Assembly (NCBI GenBank): GCA_947630505.1
Contig: CANRHV010000011.1
Coordinates: forward strand, 1 to 58,025
Direction: 5' to 3'
DNA length: 58,025 bases
From: an uncultured Monoglobus sp.
GTDB lineage: Bacteria > Bacillota > Clostridia > Monoglobales > Monoglobaceae
Position numbers and translations under genes: made by a program. The first letter of the stretch is position 1. Each line of letters opens with the position of its first letter. Below the pieces are notes generated by a model. That model ran no database searches, was not told the DNA's origin, and was given only the letters and a program-made list of their open reading frames with translations. Positions 55,730-58,025 of the stretch are shown here, piece after piece.

Positions 55730-57115
55730 ATGGGCAATCCTATTGCTGAATTTAACAAAAAGATAAACGGAACATCGGCGTCGGTCATCGGTGTCGGTGT
55801 CAGCAATCTGCCGCTGATCAGGTTTCTTGTCGAGCGGGGCGCGAAGGTCACGGCTCACGACAGGCGCACGGCCGAGCAGATGGGCGAGACGTACGCGGAG
55901 CTTGAAGCTTTGGGCGTAAAGACCGTGCTTGGCGAGGGTTATCTCGATAAGATCGACGATGATATTAAGATAATTTTCAAGACCCCGGGCGTGCGGTACG
56001 ACGCGCCCGCGATCCTGGAGGCCATGGAGCGCGGAGCGGAATTGACGTCCGAAATGGAGCTGTTTTTCGAGCTGTGTCCCTGCGACATTATCGCGGTCAC
56101 GGGCAGCGACGGCAAGACCACCACGACCAGCCTTATAAACGACATGCTGACCCGTGGCGGATACAAGTGTTATCTGGGCGGCAACATCGGCAGACCGCTG
56201 ATAGAGGATGTTGAAAACATCAAGCCGAACGACAAGGCGGTCGTTGAGCTTTCGAGCTTTCAGCTGCACACCATGAAGCGCAGTCCGCGTATCGCGGTCG
56301 TCACCAATGTCACGCCCAATCATCTCGACTGGCACACCGATTTTGACGAGTATGTGGACGCTAAGCGCGCCGTGTTCAAGTTCCAAAAGCCCGGCGACCG
56401 CGCGGTGTTTAACTATGACAACGACGTGACGCGCGGCTTTGCGAATGAATGCGGAAGCGGCGTATGCTTCAGCCGCCGCGAAATGCTCGACGACGGTTAC
56501 TGCCTGAGCGGTGATATGATAGTATTTCGCCGCGGAGGCGCGACCGAGCGCGAGATATTAAATATAAACGACATATATATTCCCGGAATGCACAACGTTG
56601 AAAATTACATGGCGGCGATCGCGGCAGTCGACGGATTGGTCGGCGACGATGTGATACGTGCCACCGCCAAGGGCTTTACCGGAGTGCCTCACAGGATAGA
56701 GTTCGTGCGCGAGCTCGGCGGCGTCAAGTATTACAACGACTCGATCGCCTCGTCTCCCGCGAGGACCACGGCGGGTCTTAACTCATTTAAGCAAAAGGTC
56801 GTGCTTATCGCCGGAGGATACGACAAAAAAATACCGTTTGACGACTTCGGTCCCGTGGTCGCGGAGCATGTGAAAAAATTGGTGCTGTGCGGCTTCACCG
56901 CCGACAAGATCGAAAAAGCGGTCAAAAACGCCGAAAACTTTAACGATCTGCCGATTTATAAGACCGATGATTTCAAAAAGGCGGTCGAGACCGCGAAAGA
57001 GATCTCGGAGCCCGGCGATGTTGTGATACTGTCGCCCGCCTGCGCCAGCTTTGACATGTTCAAGAATTTTGAGGAGCGCGGCAACAGATTCAAAGAGATA
57101 GTTAACGAGTTATAG
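55730..57115 (+). CDS. murD: UDP-N-acetylmuramoylalanine-D-glutamate ligase
   Basis: 461 residues from ATG 55730 behind cggaggg. The Mur ligase pattern is clear: an N-terminal nucleotide-sugar domain (SVIGVGVSNLPLIRFLVE), the ATP loop VTGSDGKTTTTSLI, LGGNIGRPLI, VVELSSFQLHTM (carbamoyl-lysine region), TPNHLDWH and a C-terminal domain with YYNDSIASSPARTTAGL and VILSPACASFDMFKNFEERG. It adds D-glutamate in peptidoglycan precursor synthesis. Length is standard. A terminator separates it from ispH-rpsA. Confidence 0.97.
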   Translation: MGNPIAEFNKKINGTSASVIGVGVSNLPLIRFLVERGAKVTAHDRRTAEQMGETYAELEALGVKTVLGEGYLDKIDDDIKIIFKTPGVRYDAPAILEAMERGAELTSEMELFFELCPCDIIAVTGSDGKTTTTSLINDMLTRGGYKCYLGGNIGRPLIEDVENIKPNDKAVVELSSFQLHTMKRSPRIAVVTNVTPNHLDWHTDFDEYVDAKRAVFKFQKPGDRAVFNYDNDVTRGFANECGSGVCFSRREMLDDGYCLSGDMIVFRRGGATEREILNINDIYIPGMHNVENYMAAIAAVDGLVGDDVIRATAKGFTGVPHRIEFVRELGGVKYYNDSIASSPARTTAGLNSFKQKVVLIAGGYDKKIPFDDFGPVVAEHVKKLVLCGFTADKIEKAVKNAENFNDLPIYKTDDFKKAVETAKEISEPGDVVILSPACASFDMFKNFEERGNRFKEIVNEL

Positions 57116-57124
57116 GGAGAAAAT

Positions 57125-57469
57125 ATGGAATTTTTAAAAATGGCAAGCCCCATAGGCTTGCTGACGATCTCAAATATATTTATGACATTCGCCTGGTACG
57201 GGCATTTAAAGCACAAGGACGCAGCGCTGTGGTTCGTGATCTTGACAAGCTGGGGCCTTGCGTTCTTTGAGTACATTTTTCAGGTTCCGGCCAATCGGCT
57301 GGGCAGCCGCTATTACAGCACCGCGCAGCTCAAGATCATTCAAGAGGTAATAACCCTCACGGTGTTCTCGTTCTTTTCGGTGCTTTATCTCAAAGAAAAG
57401 TTCACCCTGAACTATCTGTTCGCCTTTATCTGTATTCTCGGCGCGGTATATTTTATGTTCAGGGGCTGA
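57125..57469 (+). CDS. DUF486 (DMT-like) small membrane protein
   Basis: 114 residues with four predicted membrane helices. It carries the DUF486 signature FMTFAWYGHLKH, then SWGLAFFEYIFQVPANRLGS and QLKIIQEVITLTVFSFFSVL. It is related to the drug/metabolite transporter fold at half length, so it probably forms dimers. Function is unknown. It starts at ATG 57125, nine bases after murD, and is probably co-transcribed with it. Confidence 0.9.
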   Translation: MEFLKMASPIGLLTISNIFMTFAWYGHLKHKDAALWFVILTSWGLAFFEYIFQVPANRLGSRYYSTAQLKIIQEVITLTVFSFFSVLYLKEKFTLNYLFAFICILGAVYFMFRG

Positions 57470-57491
57470 GTTTTTCTTTAGCTGCATGGGT

Positions 57492-57597
57492 AACCCCTCT
57501 CCGTCGCCTTCGGCGCCACCTCTCCCCAAGGGGCGAGGCAGAAGAAAGGCTCGCCCCTTGGGGAGAGCTGTCAGCGAAGCTGACTGAGAGGGGTCCT
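57492..57597. repeat. MITE-like intergenic inverted-repeat element (copy B)
   Basis: The outer arms acccctctc (57493-57501) and gagaggggt (57586-57594) are inverted, as are the inner 18-base arms at 57520-57537 and 57550-57567. Between them lie gcgcc/gtcgc-type bits. It shares ends and arms with 40891-41119. A folded transcript would form a long hairpin and could serve as the murD-DUF486 terminator. Confidence 0.8.
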
Positions 57598-57611
57598 AAT
57601 CCCAAATCACT

Positions 57612-57810
57612 ACGTTCTTACGTTCTTACATTCTTACATGAAAACAATACTGTTATAAATTTTTGTTTTATTCCTATATACATATATATTTGAAAATTAT
57701 GTATGTTTGTATGTTTTTTTCTGAAACCAACGTTTTTACGGGCTTTTCGGGTCATACGCAACATGATTTTATGTATGTTTTTTGTATGTTTTTGTATGTT
57801 TTTGTATGAC
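57612..57810. repeat. Short tandem repeats (8-mer and 10-mer) in an AT-rich gap
   Basis: acgttctt, acgttctt and acattctt repeat in tandem at 57612-57635. Units of tttgtatgtt recur with 10-base period at 57781-57810, and looser copies lie near 57700-57720. The stretch 57601-57820 has no gene that I can support. Confidence 0.7.
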
Positions 57811-57900
57811 AAACTTAATGGAGTGGTATCATTTAAAAGGAGTCGAAAAACACCCAAAAATCTGATATAATAAAGAAATCAGAAAGGAAAGGTGTAAAAG

Positions 57901-58020
57901 ATGAGAAAATACAGCAAAGAATTTAAAAAAGAGGCATTAAAGTTATCATGGATTAATGTCAATAAAGTAGACAGAAAAAAGCGAAGAAATTATACACACA
58001 TAAACATCGCCTCTTTCTGA
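57901..58020 (+). pseudogene. Truncated IS3-type transposase OrfA remnant
   Basis: The reading frame starts MRKYSKEFKKEALKLS, the usual N-terminus of an IS3-family OrfA helix-turn-helix transposase, behind gaaaggaaaggtg. After residue 16 the homology stops and the frame closes after 39 codons. A -10-like TATAAT near 57868 precedes it. The bases before it (about 57825-57860) look like an IS left end. The other end is outside the window or lost. Confidence 0.6.
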
Positions 58021-58025
58021 TTTGG

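Noticed and set aside
57618..57857. 79-codon minus-strand frame in the AT-rich gap
   Set aside because: It covers tandem repeats and low-complexity sequence, with no ribosome site.

Overview
The window comes from a low-GC-phylum, Gram-positive anaerobe of class Clostridia, probably gut- or plant-polysaccharide-associated. The evidence is an IspH-ribosomal S1 fusion in the order cmk-plsC-ispH/rpsA, a short zinc-type ProS, an acidic-tailed RpoB, a cdaA-cdaR-glmM cluster, SLH surface proteins, a FeoA-FeoA-FeoB-Cys-rich-DUF2325 iron locus and a very large secreted pectate lyase. Promoters are of the SigA type with strikingly regular 17-base spacing, and Shine-Dalgarno sites are strong. Several genes start with TTG or GTG. 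No rRNA, tRNA or CRISPR array was seen.

Layout. 1-6.5 kb, minus strand: a five-gene operon encoding a heterodimeric ABC exporter, two unrelated ATP-grasp ligases and a GH3-type acyl-adenylating enzyme that runs off the left edge. This looks like an uncharacterised amide or peptide metabolite pathway with its own exporter and an operator-rich promoter. 6.5-17.8 kb: nth divergent from glyA-rarA through one symmetric promoter, then rpoB-rpoC as a separate unit behind a leader of about 290 nt. 17.8-23.8 kb: a Cache-type hybrid histidine kinase divergent from a wall-associated group (SH3 protein, amidase, a 68-residue protein and a probable lipoprotein). 23.8-24.3 kb: a strong promoter and a multibranched structured RNA of about 230 nt. 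24.3-27.4 kb: a low-molecular-weight phosphatase coupled to a TetM-like translation GTPase fused to an Rae1/YacP-like NYN nuclease. 27.4-32.2 kb, minus strand: an NptA/PhoU transporter, an SLH-transglutaminase protein and a CNNM/CorC protein. 32.3-36.8 kb: the secreted pectate lyase with a Thr-Pro linker of about 300 residues. 37-40.6 kb: a ferrous iron operon with DtxR-like dyads. 40.9-43 kb: repeats and asnB. 43-50.5 kb: proS, the c-di-AMP genes cdaA-cdaR, an FAD dehydrogenase, glmM and ychF. 50.6-57.5 kb: a zinc-ribbon protein, a CobK-like protein, cmk, plsC, the ispH-rpsA fusion, murD and a DUF486 protein. 57.5-58 kb: intergenic repeats and an IS3-like transposase remnant.

How the genes work together. 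Most of the right half is housekeeping for translation (proS, ychF, rpsA), the envelope (glmM, murD, plsC, c-di-AMP signalling) and isoprenoids. The more unusual material is the GH3/ATP-grasp/exporter operon, the structured RNA, the TetM-NYN fusion, the internal Shine-Dalgarno site that may release a free S1 from the ispH-rpsA fusion, the acidic insert in FeoB, and two dispersed repeat families (a heptamer array and a long inverted-repeat element). All product names are from reading motifs by eye. No database search was possible.
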